Assembly: GCA_016169945.1 (NCBI GenBank)
Contig: JADLSH010000282.1
Location: 2,001,001 to 2,065,000 of the forward strand
DNA length: 64,000 bases
DNA from: Trachythela sp. YZ-2020
Lineage: Eukaryota; Cnidaria; Anthozoa; Malacalcyonacea; Clavulariidae
Direction of reading: 5' to 3'
Position 1 is the stretch's first letter, and each line of letters begins with the position of its first letter. Positions 1-11,359 of this stretch are shown piece after piece. Both the position numbers and the translations under genes were made by a program. The notes below the pieces were generated by a model that saw only the letters and a program-made list of their open reading frames with translations, was not told the origin of the DNA and made no database searches.

Positions 1-1155
1 TGATTGCCGACTTTATTGGCTTCTTACCTCTGTCTTGCAGGTTTTTATTTGCTATATTTTTCAAATCTCGCACTTTTACTCTCTTATTGGTAAACAATGT
101 TGTTTCTTTTCTTCTCCCATGATATGTTGCCTTTTCTTCAATCGACTTTAACAAAAACTCTTCGACTTCTTCATCAATAACTTCAGGTCTTCCCTGTGTT
201 CCAATTTTTCTTCTTTTCAAACGTTGTTCCTCCATAAAGGAATGTGCTTTGCGTTTTCTCATCCTCTCAAATCTCTGTTTATCACAGGGGGATGACTGTT
301 GGGTTAACTGATGAATATTTTCATGTTGTTCCTTGAGGATATCTATGGAATCTTGTAAATCCATCAATTGAACACTAGACCGTTCTCCTTCTTTTCCAGC
401 CAACTTGTTTTCCTTTTCTTCTATTTTAATTTCCACATCTCTCATCTTTTCTTTGTAATGAGTCATGAGAATATCTTCAGCAGCTTTCTGGGCGTTTTGG
501 GCTTCTTTTCCAACAGCGACGACTTTTCCAATTGATTGAATCATGTTTTCACTGTTAAGTCCTAGTTCCTTTAACTCTTTATTTGAGCGATTTGCTCCCA
601 AAAGCACTTTTGCCACCCTCTCATCCCATTCAGAGTCCATTGAGTTTAAAAGAGCATATACAGTTTCGTTGTCTAAAGATAGTCTTTCTGAGGAGATACT
701 AGTAGATGTATCCTGTATAAGCTCCTCAAAGAAGTAGGTCATTTCAACATCATCTGGTCGAAAAACAACAAAAAACCTATCTGTTTTGGGGACGTGTACA
801 ATAAAAACACACAAACCATACTCTGAATGACACAAAAGTTCCTTAAATGACTTACGGTCACTGTATGTTGTGTTATCAACTGATTTCCCAGGTTGATACC
901 CTAAAAAGAGCTCAAAGGCGTCATCAAAGGTCATGAATGACTGCAAACTACTTGAAATTTCACGCCTGTTTGTATCAGTTTCATTTTGAAGGACATCAAG
1001 AATTGCCTGAAAGCCTCTGAGTCGTTGGATAAGTTATTCGTTTTTGGTTTTGCAGATGAAATCTTCTAAACAAGAATAGTTATCTTTTAAAGCACAATGT
1101 TGCAAAGATACATTTATATTTGGAGAAACATTGGAAAACTTTCTCAGATTACTTC
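1..1155 (-). pseudogene. Coiled-coil, basic protein gene fragment running off the left edge
   Basis: Read on the minus strand, the frame is open for about 344 codons from 1033 to base 1 with no stop, so the gene continues beyond the window. The first in-frame Met is at 934. The frame also reads sensibly from 1155 to 1037, so the TAA at 1036-1034 looks like a nonsense mutation in an older reading frame, which is then cut off by the LINE at about 1158. The N-terminal half is a mixed hydrophobic/acidic domain. Around 545-250 it is rich in E, K and Q and likely helical or coiled coil. It then has a basic cluster (RMRKRKAH, LKRRKIG) and a conserved-looking block with YHGRRKET and NKNLQDRGKKPIKSA. 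I have the impression of similar multi-copy uncharacterised proteins in cnidarians, possibly transposon-derived, but cannot name the family. Function unknown. Confidence 0.55.
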
Positions 1156-1157
1156 TT

Positions 1158-2668
1158 GCGCTGTTATGTAAATTATTTATTTATTTTATTTATTTATTTA
1201 CAATTATTTTAAAACGGTAGCCCTTCAGCCAAAGTCTGATTTTCAAGGGGCCGTTTCAATTTACAAAAATATTAATTCTAAAAAAATTACTATAAAAATA
1301 TATACACAAACAACACAATCATGCAATTTTTATGAATCGACATATACATACACAGGCCCAAACTCCATAAAACACAAACAAGTGTCATGAAATGACTTAG
1401 CTATATTTAGTCTTGAACGAAGATATTGTCAATTGTAATCTTTCAAATTCTTGAAATAGTTATTAATTAAATTTTTAAATCTTGCAATAGAGAGAGATTC
1501 GTAATCGGAGACTACGTCACAAGGCAAGTTGTTCCATGTAGACGCTGCCCTATATGAGAAGGACTTTTTCATGAAATCAGTATTGGGTTTGTTTAAGTGA
1601 AGTTTTCGATCGTTGCTTCTAAGACGATACGTGGCGTTGTTGGTAATAGTAAACATGTCTGATATATATTCTGGTAGTTGTCTTTTTAATGCTTTAAACG
1701 TCATGCTTATTTCCCTTTTCTTTAGGATGTTTTCAATCCCATTCTAAATGAGCAAAGATCTCCTTTGACCTGATATCATAACTAGAACCCGTTATAACAC
1801 GAGCAGCCCTCTTTTGTAATTTGTAGAGTTTATTTAGCTGTGTACGACTACCATCATTCCATACGTTTGAACAATAAGTAAAATGGGGTAAGACTAGTGA
1901 GTTATAGATATTTATCAGTGCATTTTGGTTTACATATCGTTTTGATCTTTTTAATAAACAAATAGATTTGGATATCTTTTTACACTGCTCTTCATTGTGT
2001 TCATTCCATTTTAACTCATCGTCCAGAATAATCCCTAACACTTTCTTATTTGTTACTTGCTTAATTGAATACCTTCCAATTAAAATATCTGGAGTTTCAG
2101 TAAATTGCTTCAGCTTCCTTTTTGATGCTATAAGCATAAACTCTGTTTTTTTAATATTTCAAGTCAGCTTATTTGCCACTAACCAAGAGTTGACATTAAG
2201 TAGGTCTTCATTAATTTTACACTCTATGTCCGCTGGTGAAGTGCCTGAAGTAGACAGATTAGTATCATATCATCAGCAAACATAGAAGCTTGAGTATTTA
2301 GCAGACAGTTAGGAAGATCATTTGTGTAGAGAGAAAACAACAAAGGTCCTAGATTTGATCCTTGCGGAACACCACATATAACTTTTTTTGGCTCTGATTT
2401 TATTCCTTCTTCTACACAGATTTGCATTCTGTTATCTAAATATTATTTAAAAAGACTAAGAGCCTGGTTTCTTATTCCATATACTTCAAGCTTAGATAAA
2501 AGAATTTGATGATCTACCGTATCAAATGCTTTCTTAAGATCAAGGAATAATACACCGTTAATTAAACCTTTGTCGATATTCATCAACCACTTGTCTGTTG
2601 TTTGCAGTAAGGACGTTTCCGTCGAGTGAAGCTTACGGAATCCTGATTGTTGTTTTGAAATAATATAG
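1158..2668 (-). mobile_element. 5'-truncated LINE (CR1/Jockey-type reverse transcriptase)
   Basis: The minus-strand frames give, in order, the reverse transcriptase blocks QQSGFRKLHST, LFLDLKKAFDTVDH (palm motif A), VICGVPQGSNLGPLLF (fingers/palm) and MFADD (catalytic motif C). These are followed by the thumb/connection region (LGIILDDELKWNEH) and the C-terminal tail (YRLRSNDRKLH, SFSYRAASTWNNLP). The reading is broken by several stops and shifts between about 2430, 2230, 2137 and 1704, so it is dead. The 3' end is marked by an (AAATA)n-like tail seen as attattta repeats at 1165-1200. The 5' end stops inside the RT domain near 2668, as expected for incomplete target-primed reverse transcription. 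It interrupts the minus-strand coding piece to its left. Confidence 0.85.
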
Positions 2669-2669
2669 T

Positions 2670-2900
2670 GGTTATGACGATGTAAATGAAATCATTCAGA
2701 TGTCTGACGAGCTACTAACACAGCTGGCTAGAGATGTTGAAATGATTTCGAAACCAAATCATGTTCGAAGATTGAGAATTGGCGTGGCAACAACGAATGG
2801 TGAAGCAATTTGTCCTGCTATAAGTAAAACAACAGAAAAATCTGGTCGAAACAGTAAATTTATAATGCTACAGTACTTGTTTAAATCAATTTGCGACTGA
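2670..2900 (+). pseudogene. Unrecognised coding-like fragment
   Basis: An open plus-strand frame reads through YDDVNEIIQ into MSDELLTQLARDVEMIS and ends FKSICD at a TGA at 2898-2900. The composition looks like real protein, but there is no family match I recognise and no neighbouring exon that clearly continues it. It lies immediately beyond the LINE's truncated end and is followed by about 220 bases of AT-rich sequence. It may be an exon or remnant of the same locus as the next entry. Confidence 0.25.
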
Positions 2901-3120
2901 TTTTCACACTTTATGTCAAACTAATTAATATTAATTGTGAGGAAATTTCAAAAGAAATGCATGCTTTATATTCAGAATCTGTATCATATGATACATAACA
3001 TATGTCAGCTGATTTACATAAAGCATTATAAAGTCTTTTTGCTCTAGTTTGTTTATCCAATACAACATCGTCGCTCATGTTGTGTATATTACTTATAAAT
3101 CATAAACTTTCTTTGTAAAT

Positions 3121-3711
3121 TATCTAGTGCCAACAATTGTGAAAAATATGTTGATTCCAAATCCTCACAATGACAAGCTCAAATTCTTCAACGAAGTCCT
3201 TTGCCAGCTGTTCAACTCTGTATATGAATTTCTAGCTCATTCTGAGTTCAAAAGTTATGTCATATCTCAACGTCAGTTGAGATGGACAGTGTGTGAAGAA
3301 GTCGAGAAAACGCAAACAATTTGCCATGATTTAGTCATTGATAAAGAAAGCAAAAATGGTTATGCTATCAATGTAAGGAAGTATCAGGAGTATCCAAGTA
3401 AGCCCAATGTCCAGGATGTCAAATCTGCAGAAAACACCAAAGATTATTTGTGGAATTTTGTCAATAAAATAGAAAAGAGTATCACAAAATTAAGAGAGAG
3501 GTCATCTAAAATGTTTAATCAGTCTCATCAGATTTCTGCTCACAAAAGCAATGAATTGTCATTTTACCAAAGTCAGATTACTATCCTGGATGACATAAGA
3601 AAGAAAACCTAAAATGTGTTGAACAATATTATTAACTGCCACAAGCTATTAAAGAAGAGATACTATCCTGCAGCTGCAGATAATTCTGAAGACAGAAGAA
3701 AAAAAAGGAGA
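3121..3711 (+). pseudogene. Hypothetical helical protein fragment with an internal stop
   Basis: The frame opens after an acceptor-like ttatctag at 3120-3127 and runs about 160 codons to a TAA at 3610-3612. Directly after the stop the same frame continues (VLNNIINCHKLLKKRYYP, then EDRRKKRREK) until a MITE at about 3718, so the TAA may be a nonsense mutation. The protein is charged and predicted helical, with no signal peptide or membrane segment (motifs: WTVCEEVEKTQ, KEYLWNFVNKIEKSITKLRER-like stretch). Not recognised. It could be one exon of a transposon-borne or retro-copied gene. No catalytic motif is visible. Confidence 0.35.
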
Positions 3712-3717
3712 GAAAAA

Positions 3718-3844
3718 TCGGAGGTCGTTGAACAACTCAAAACATACTCAAACGTGATTGGACGACGAATATCAACAAAAATTTCAAATTTCAAAGTTGT
3801 CCAATCAGGTTTGAGTGTATTTTGAGTTGTTCAACGACTTCCGG
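3718..3844. mobile_element. Small foldback/MITE, about 127 bp
   Basis: Two arms of about 45 bp are inverted copies of each other: the left arm from 3719 contains GTCGTTGAACAACTCAAAA, and the right arm ending about 3843 is its reverse complement with a few mismatches. The arms are separated by about 32 bp. No target duplication is evident. It has landed in the preceding coding-like frame. Confidence 0.6.
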
Positions 3845-4134
3845 TTTTTTAACAGCAAACCAGGCACGCGGATATATTTTTGCCAAATTTTGTCATTCCC
3901 TCACGGATTTTAGAGCGAATTTAGGCTTTTTGATTAAAGCATCGTTGTTTTGAGAGTTGTACGGTATCATTCTTGCAGGGGATATCGATTAATCTCGAAA
4001 GAAATGCATTTAAAGGCGAAAAATCGAGGATAGTTTCGTGTAACATATGCCAAGTCTGGGCTATTTTGGGCTCAATGTTTCCTTCCTTCCCTCGTTATAG
4101 GGAAGTGACAGGCGGGCGCGGGCAAATAGAGCCT

Positions 4135-4655
4135 GGGCCTCCTGTGCAGAAATTGGAAAAGAATGCCCAAGAACTTGCATCTCTTTTATGTACAAAAGAT
4201 CCTGAGAAAATCGTCTCAATATTAGAAATGCCTTTGATAACAATGGAAGATTTGTCATCTCTAAATACAACATTTCTTGTCTCCAGGAAACATTTAAAGC
4301 CTCTAATGTATTTATTGGAAAAAAACAGTTTTCACGAAGATGCAAAAGAGTCAATTGAGAGCATTATCTCAGTTTTGGAAGTAAGAAAGGTGACAAAAAA
4401 AGCCCTGTGTCCAAGAAAAAAGTCAAAACTACTCCACATGGTCAAAGGAGTATTTTGGATAGGTTTGCAAGAAAGACAACAACCAAGTCCAATGAAAATG
4501 CTCAGGATGCAGATGGAGATGATATAAATACTAATAGCAGTGATAGCAGTGATAGCAGTAGTGATAGCAGTGATAGCAGTGATAGCAGTGATAGCAGTGA
4601 TAGCAGTGATAGCAGTGATAGCAGTGATGGCAGTGATGATATTCTGTGTCAATAA
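4135..4655 (+). pseudogene. Fragment of an uncharacterised protein with a Ser-Asp repeat tail
   Basis: After an acceptor-like cctgtgcag at 4141-4149, the frame encodes about 78 residues of helical sequence (KLEKNAQELASLL, MPLITMEDLSSLNT, KESIESIISVLE). Near 4380-4390 the coding sense moves to another frame: SPVSKKKVKTTPHGQRS, then ILDRFARKTTTKSNEN, then an acidic DGDD region and an (SSD)n tract ending DGSDDILCQ at 4655. A one-base frameshift therefore probably separates the halves; alternatively the gtaaga at 4383 is a splice donor. QRSILDRF loosely resembles a PCNA-binding PIP box but lacks the usual aromatic pair. Not recognised; possibly the N-terminal half of a multi-copy cnidarian gene. 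Confidence 0.35.
4536..4640 (+). repeat. (AGCAGTGAT)n coding minisatellite
   Basis: About eleven near-perfect 9-bp units. Because the unit is a multiple of three, every frame stays open, which creates several spurious ORFs on both strands (polyvaline/isoleucine and HHCYHCY readings). In the sense frame it encodes Ser-Ser-Asp repeats. Confidence 0.85.
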
Positions 4656-4659
4656 TACT

Positions 4660-6970
4660 AATGTCAGTGGTAGTGACAGTGATGGCAATGATAGTGGAGG
4701 GGAACATATAGAATATACTAGATAACAATGATGATATTAATAAATAACTGTAACAGCGATGTAGTGATATTACAGTCGATGACAACTTTATATTTTCCAT
4801 TAAAATGTTCTGATCTTTTTTTGCTTTTTAGTGAAATTTAACTTTAATATACCATCTACCTTTCCTAACTATAGACTATTTCACTATATCTGCATATCAT
4901 CATCATCCTTCGACTTGGTTTGTGGCGTATTTATAACGGGTTAATATACTGCATTTGAGAAATTGAAAAAGTTTTCACTGCATTGTCACTCTATGCTTTA
5001 TGTCCATATTACATAAACAAATAAACAAACAAACAAAAAAATGAACTCATGTATTAATTTGACAGCCAACTTTTTAACTCCAATCTATCAATGCAATTTA
5101 TACAATACCTTTTCTATTTGGTTTTCAAGCCCCCCCCCCCCTCCTTTAACGGTAGGAAAAATTTAGAAGCCCCCCTTTCTTTGTGAGATTCTCTTCTCGG
5201 AACCCCCCATACTTTTCCTCCCGCCCACCCCGAGGCATAATTAATGAACAGTCCCTAATAGAGTTTGTGTCTCGTTCTTCAGAACTAAATTTATTCCATA
5301 GTATTATTGTGTCTCATTGTAATAATCGACAAATATGGATTATTCTCAGAAAACTTTGGCACGCTAGTAGATAAGAAAATGTCAAAACGATAGAATATCT
5401 ATATTAAATGGAAGTGTTCATTTTTCGAGTTGTTCATGGTACACTACCTAAATATAGTTTCCAATTTGTTACACACAAATTAAAGTAGTGCAACAATCAA
5501 TGTTTTTCTATTCACGAATGGTAAAATTCTATACAACTGAAAAAAAATAAATCATATATTACATACAAAAATATTAAAGATACTTACGTTATAAATATAG
5601 AGGAGGGCAGTCTGTAGTAGTAGTCACTATACTATAGTCACTTAATTGAAACAGAATATTTGATCGATGAGTCGTGAAATGTGTACAAACCGATGCTTCA
5701 ATCATTTCCAATTACGTATAGAACGGAAATCCCACATATGGTATTAGGAATACGAGGTACGGTCCTTGGTAGTTGGTATTAGGGGTAACTTCCGAGAACA
5801 TAACGCTTTTGAGTAAAAAAGTTTATTTATTCTTTATATTTTGTGCAAAATTTTTTCTTCTCGTTGATTATAATTATGTTGATTCTGGTTTATTGGTTTC
5901 TAAATCTCTTTATGACGAGGTTCCACTTTACGTACAAGAATTATTGCAAAATAGAACGTATATACGTTACTTATTAGAGGAGAACTTAAACTAAAAATAC
6001 CTAGTGTTAGAACTACTAAGTACTGTCTGAACTGTTTTAGATACTCGAACTATGAGAGAACAGCTAACAAGTAATTTTATTAATTCCGCCATAGCAACAA
6101 AGGCATCACCATTCCCAGATAAATGTAAGCTAAACTTACCAATTTTTTCACCATTTTCCAGTACACCGTTCCGCAGATTGTGCATCACCTTGAATACATT
6201 GTCTCGTTTTCATGATTTAGAATTTTGCTCTAAAGCTTTCTATCTTGTTACTTGTGAACTAGTTACATAAATTTCTGTTTAGTATATTACTAAAGTGTGA
6301 TTTTGCAATGTTACAGACGACAATATAAAAGACCGCTCTAAAAGCCAGTGTTCCAGTAATGTTCCAGTAATAAAAACGATAACGCCTTAGGCAATGTGTA
6401 TTAACTGATCAGCTGATATTGCCATATAGCTATTTAGCAATTCTTGTGGTTCTCTGGGCAGTATGCCAGTATTTCTGACTCAGGAAAGCGAATACTATAG
6501 CTAAATAATGAATTAACATAGTTTAGTTTGCATCGTTACTCAAGCCAGTTAACGACCTACAATCATGGGGTTTAACTATTGGATATCAATTTCAAATTTT
6601 CATGAATAGGAAAACTAAACAGAACTATGTATGAGATCATTTTGCTTCACATATCTGGTGAAGTGATTTCATACCTGGTAAAATAGTTGTAATTATTGAT
6701 GTTCAAATTGTGCTTGTGGATGAGGAATTAATATTACCAGAAGTGCAGGGTGCCGATGTCACTGTCGTGCGTGGTATGTGTAGTATTGCGTAAACAAGAG
6801 GAAGGAATTGTTGCAGTGACAGTATAGTGGATATTTTTGGTGTCGTATTAATAATAATAATAATATTCTGTTTATTAATCAATTGATTTGCAGTAAAAAC
6901 TGAATTACACAATTGTTCCTAAGTTATATCAATTAATTACATATTAACATTTTAACATATATATAGACGT
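4660..6970. other. AT-rich non-coding stretch
   Basis: No coding sequence I can support. It contains a (CAAA)n-like run at about 5020-5038, a poly-C/CT run at about 5130-5142 with C-rich echoes to 5230, and a short (TAA)n run at 6850-6868. Small open frames at 5183-5374, 5773-5994 and 6052-6270 have no recognisable features. Confidence 0.5.
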
Positions 6971-6979
6971 TCCCCACTA

Positions 6980-8600
6980 TATATATAGATATATAAAATT
7001 ATATTTACATAATTCCAACATACAGAGTACTAAACTAAGACAATTGCGTATATTTAATGGTAATAAAGTTATCGAAACGTTCAGTAAAGGTTCTCACAGT
7101 TCGACAACTATTTGGTCTACATAAAAAATAATCATGTTCATTAGAGGACCAGGAGGGTCTGATTATATTATAGACTGGATTGTTTTTACATGCTCTCTTC
7201 CGGGTTGAGTTGATAAATCTCCGACATAACTCATCTCTTCGACATTCCAAAGTTTTGAGCTTTGAGGTCTGCAATGCTTCATAATAAGATATGTCTGGGT
7301 ATATAATCTTAAGTGCTCTCTTTTGGACCGACTCGAGATGAGAGGATAGGTAATCAGGAAGAGCTGCCCATACTGGGGATGCATACTCAAGTATGGAGCG
7401 AATAACTGAGCAGTAGATGGTTATAAGATCAGTGAGACTCAAGCCTGCTTTCTTCAATAATCCCTTCGTCGGGCGTTAGCTTTCTTCAAGATATGATCAA
7501 CGTGGACATTCCAGGTAAGATCTTCTGATAGGTAGAGACCTGATTAAGAGCTTAAAGCTGTGTACTCTTTCAACGCATTGTCCATTAATGAACATAGATT
7601 GATCACATGGAATTCGGTATTGAAGAAAATTTATAATCATTTCTCTACATTTTTTGGGATTAAGCTCCATTCCACGAGCGAATGAGAATTTGGAGATTTC
7701 TTCAACAACTAAAGGCAATACACTAGGAGAACACCTTGGGACAACTTCCAATGCTGTTGTATCATCGACAAATTTTAGACGACCATTCAAGTCTTTTAAT
7801 AATGGGTTAACCAAGATAGCAAATAGAAGAGGATCTAAACATGTTCCTTGGGGTAAACCTCCATTAGCACTTCTCCACGAGCACTGATGGCAATCAATTT
7901 TGACACATTGTTGACGGTTGGTCAAGAACGCTGTAATCCAGCGAGTGAGAACAGGGTGGACATTAAGATTTCCAAGTTCGTTTATAATAACGTTATGGTC
8001 CACTAAATCAAAGCCCTTCCTGAAATCACCGAAAAATAATCTGATGGAGTTATGACCACTGTCTAAGGCAGCAAAAATTTGATGGAGAAGGTATACCAGG
8101 GCATGGGTAGTTGATTTGTTCGGAAGTGCGAATTGCTTATGGTAATGAAATGGGAAGTCAAACTAGTAAAAAACTTGTTTATGGATTCAACAAGATGTTG
8201 ACTGGTAGGGTTATCGGATGACAACAGTTGGTGGTGCCAAGAGTCTCGAGAGGATAGACCACCAATAAACTTAACCTCTTTCCACCATTTCGATGAATTG
8301 CCTTGTTTTAATTTACTGACTGATGTAACGTAGTATTTGGTTCGAGCAGACTTGACGTCCCTGATAACTTTATTGCGCCAGTACTTAAACATTTTCGAGG
8401 ATTTACCTTATTTAAAAAGTGCTTCTTGGCGATTACTAATGGAACTTTTGAGTGGCTTGTCGGATTGTCTTACTTTCGTACGTGTAATAGGAAAGAACTT
8501 TACCAGCATGTTTGCTATAATGTCATGAAATTTTTGGAATTTCAGTTCACAGTCATGAACGTGAAAAATAGGTGACCAATCATAAGAGGAAGTTATATCC
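6980..8600 (-). mobile_element. Decayed LINE with FVDD-type reverse transcriptase
   Basis: Reading from high to low coordinates on the minus strand: the linker after the endonuclease (YKYWRNKV-like FKYWRNKVIRDVKSART, SSKWWKEVKFIGG), then the RT domain with NGGLPQGTCLDPLLFAI and LKFVDDTTALE (catalytic FVDD), then the thumb (MELNPKKCREMIINF), then the C-terminal region (RSILEYASPVWAALP, SVQKRALKIIYPDISYYEAL, LECRRDELCRRF). The piece from about 8585 to 8410 (CELKFQKFHD to NRQEALFK) is the upstream linker. Frameshifts and stops occur near 8400, 8060, 7500 and 7460. The 3' end fades into TA-rich sequence at about 6960-7000. Confidence 0.8.
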
Positions 8601-8799
8601 GGAGCGAAGTTATATCCGGAAAGAACGGTACATTCAATTGTCTTGCCAATTACCAGAGTCGCACACACAGCAGGTATTTTACCTTGCTTTTTGCAAGACT
8701 TAACTTGTGACACAATGAGAAAGATTTTCTACAGATTAGAGTTCAATAGGCAATTCCAGCTATCGCAATGCATGCCGGTAAAAGTGGTTATTCTTCCAT

Positions 8800-9126
8800 T
8801 TGGCGCCAAATGGCGGACGGAAAATGCGTATTTTACACGAAGAAATATTTTTAAATTTTTATGCTTTATCTTTCGCTCCAAACACTGGTTTAAAAGTTGC
8901 ATTTTTAGCAGAGGTGATCAAGACTCTTAAACGTAAGTTTCGGCGAATTCCATTCGATAATTCGCGAGAAAATTGCTATCGAGTTGACGCGGGAGTTAAG
9001 CAAATTTGGCAAAAAGCTGGCTTCGAAAACTACTCTGTCGCACGTTTTGAAGTAAATAGAGTGATCGGTAAGAGCACTGTAAACAATTTACCCCTTCAAA
9101 TGGAGCTCTGTAACCAAAGAATCTAG
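8800..9126 (+). pseudogene. Unrecognised ORF, 108 codons
   Basis: An open frame from 8800 with a basic middle section (TLKRKFRRIPFDNSREN) and a plausible globular C-terminal half (GVKQIWQKAGFENYSV). It lies between the LINE and the right end of a TTAA-type transposon at 9881, so it may belong to that element, but I see no transposase motif. Start site uncertain; function unknown. Confidence 0.25.
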
Positions 9127-9419
9127 ATTTATTGTTTTTATGTATTTCTTGACACCAGACCAGAAAAACTGAGACCGCCAACAAACAATCTTGGGTCCAA
9201 CAAGCCAATGGTAACGAAAACGAAAATAATTTTGCTCACATTTGTACACCATTTCGAAAAAAACAGCCTGTTTTACAGCCAGTGAGTGACTCGAAGAAGT
9301 GATGGGCGCGCGAGACCATCACGCAAAAGACATGGACATGCGCAGTTAGCGATGTTGCTGAAATAAAATTCTGTTTGGCCGCGCGAGTTTTGGGCGTGGC
9401 TTTAATGGCTTTCGTTTTA

Positions 9420-9881
9420 ATTTCCTTCGGTGAATTTTTCTAATTTTTGTGTAGTGACTTACAAGTCGCCTTTTTTTAAATATATCCAAATTTTAGAAAA
9501 ATTTACACAACAGTTTGCTCAGCACAGAAATTTGCAAATATGTAAAAAATTTATCGTACAACCTACCTTAATTTTTTTATATAATGTTCCGCTTAGTATT
9601 CCAAATTTACTTGCAATTTTTTTAAAAAGTTCACCGAAGGAAATTCAAGTAATTTTATTTTTTGTTCCATTTATAGGATATGACTACTATAGTTCATACG
9701 CTGTTCTTGCCATAGCAACGCGACTGTGGTATATTTAGAACCCATAGGTTGGACACATAACAGAAATATTAATAGTTACTACCCAAAAAGCAACTATGTA
9801 TTTCACAAACATGAAGACATGTGTTGCAATAGGAAAGCACACTTTCACCCCTTGTTTTAATATTAAGTGCAGGGAGCCACC
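9420..9881. mobile_element. Right-end fragment of a TTAA-type (Kolobok-like) element
   Basis: Bases 9870-9881 end in AGGGAGCCACC followed by TTAA (9882-9885). This is the same right terminus as the complete element ending at 26114 and the MITE ending at 50376. Inside, ccttcggtgaattttt (9424 on) and ttcaccgaaggaaatt (9633 on) also resemble subterminal sequence at 25670-25760. No matching left terminus was found upstream, so the element is truncated or rearranged. Confidence 0.5.
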
Positions 9882-9885
9882 TTAA

Positions 9886-11310
9886 ATGTTCTACCATGTC
9901 GGAAATAACTGAGAGAACACGTTATAGTCCTCCATCTATACTCCTCACCATCTCTACAGCACAACGCGTACTTCTTTAACAAATTTAACCAACCGATTAT
10001 AGTTACCAGCATTAAATATGACGAAAATGGTGATTTAGATAACGTGATACTATTGTACATTGTATATGATCCCATACTCATGACCAGAAGAACAAAGCTA
10101 GAATAAATCATGTTCCGTATCAAGTTATTCATAAAGTTATTTTTACCGTTAAGCACCCAAATTTAGTACAATAATTTTTCGAGAAAAACAACTATCCTAA
10201 AAGAACAACAGTCTTAAAAAATATTAGCTACCATGAGATAAGAAAATGATGGATATTTTCAAATAGATGGCCTATAAATAAAACAATCGGTAAATCGTTC
10301 AAATTTTCTTCAGAAGTAGATGCCAAGTGTTTTCATACCCGTGGAAAATTCATGTTTGTTGAATGAGCGACTAAGAACCATATTAGTCAACTTTAAATTA
10401 AATTAAACAACAGATAAATTAAACCTTTCGGGTGGAAAAAAATAAACTGGCTCACGAGTAACTCTGTGCACTATATTGATCATACTGAGGAATTTTTGTG
10501 AATGACATATATTTAAGATAATTTTAAGCCACAAATGTTGTTTCTGACGGCGTTGTATAGCTTGTATCATAAACATCCGTTGGTGGTCTATAGGAAGATA
10601 CAAGGCCCAGTCACTCACCTGAACGTTGACAGTTAATTACCCATCGATTATTGGTTGGAAAATTTATACTCTAAAAAGGCAAGGTATATTCAACATCTGG
10701 AGCGTCTATTTCTGGTAGGTCGATCACATACACTTTAACAAGAAGAGCTAGTGTGTCTTGACGATGTTTGCCTACTTTGTGAACATGAAAATTGATGCTG
10801 AACTTGGAATGCATCTTGCCACACTTACTTTAGATTTCCGATCTGGCAATGCCAGGCAAATTGAAGTAAATATCCAGAATATACGGCAAACGACGTTCTT
10901 TCAAACGATCGCACGGTTGTAAATACAACAAGCTGAGCCTTCATGATAACAACTGAGCGGTGATAGCTTTCCAAAAAGTCAAAATATTTGAAACAATGAG
11001 AGAGCGATCTTAAACCGGACCACCATCTTAACAATTAAAGTATTATTTAATTAAACTTTCAGTTTGAACTGCCCACTAAAATTTTAATATAAGTTTGAAT
11101 TTTAACGTTTGAACAAAACTCTCAAATTGAAGGTACCAGTTTTCCACCAGTCTTAAAACTGCCCAATGTTTGATATATGTCGTTTTGTGGCCGCTTCATA
11201 CTTTAACATGAATCTCTATTTGTTAATTCAGGCGTAGAGAAGACTTTTCTTACATAGAGATCAAAGCAAAATTTGGGCTGTTAATTCAGGCAATCGGCAA
11301 GTAATTTTTC
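9886..11310. other. Non-coding stretch with a possible minus-strand exon
   Basis: Mostly AT-rich with no recognisable repeat. On the minus strand, 10825-10667 reads as plausible beta-rich protein (KCGKMHSKFSINFHVHKVG, LLVKVYVIDLPEIDAPD) ending at a TAG, and 10618-10403 is open as well. I cannot assign either, and splice sites are not convincing. Confidence 0.25.
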
Positions 11311-11315
11311 TGGAT

Positions 11316-11358
11316 ATGCAACGATTTTTTCAAGGACTTGCTGCTCTCATTCTAACAA
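11316..11358 (+). CDS. Possible signal-peptide first exon
   Basis: ATG at 11316 opens MQRFFQGLAALILT, a short basic start followed by a hydrophobic core, the shape of a secretory signal peptide. It ends in a strong donor (gtaagtgc at 11359), leaving phase 1. The SEA-domain exon at 35209 can accept phase 1 (two bases, then TAC AGT TAT), so this could be the first exon of that extracellular gene with an intron of about 24 kb packed with transposons. That link is inference; a one-in-three phase match is weak. It could belong to another gene or be chance. Confidence 0.25.
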
Positions 11359-11359
11359 G

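Noticed and set aside
4332..4800. Minus-strand ITAITAITA and HHCYHCY frames
   Set aside because: Shadow of the 9-bp coding minisatellite on the other strand.
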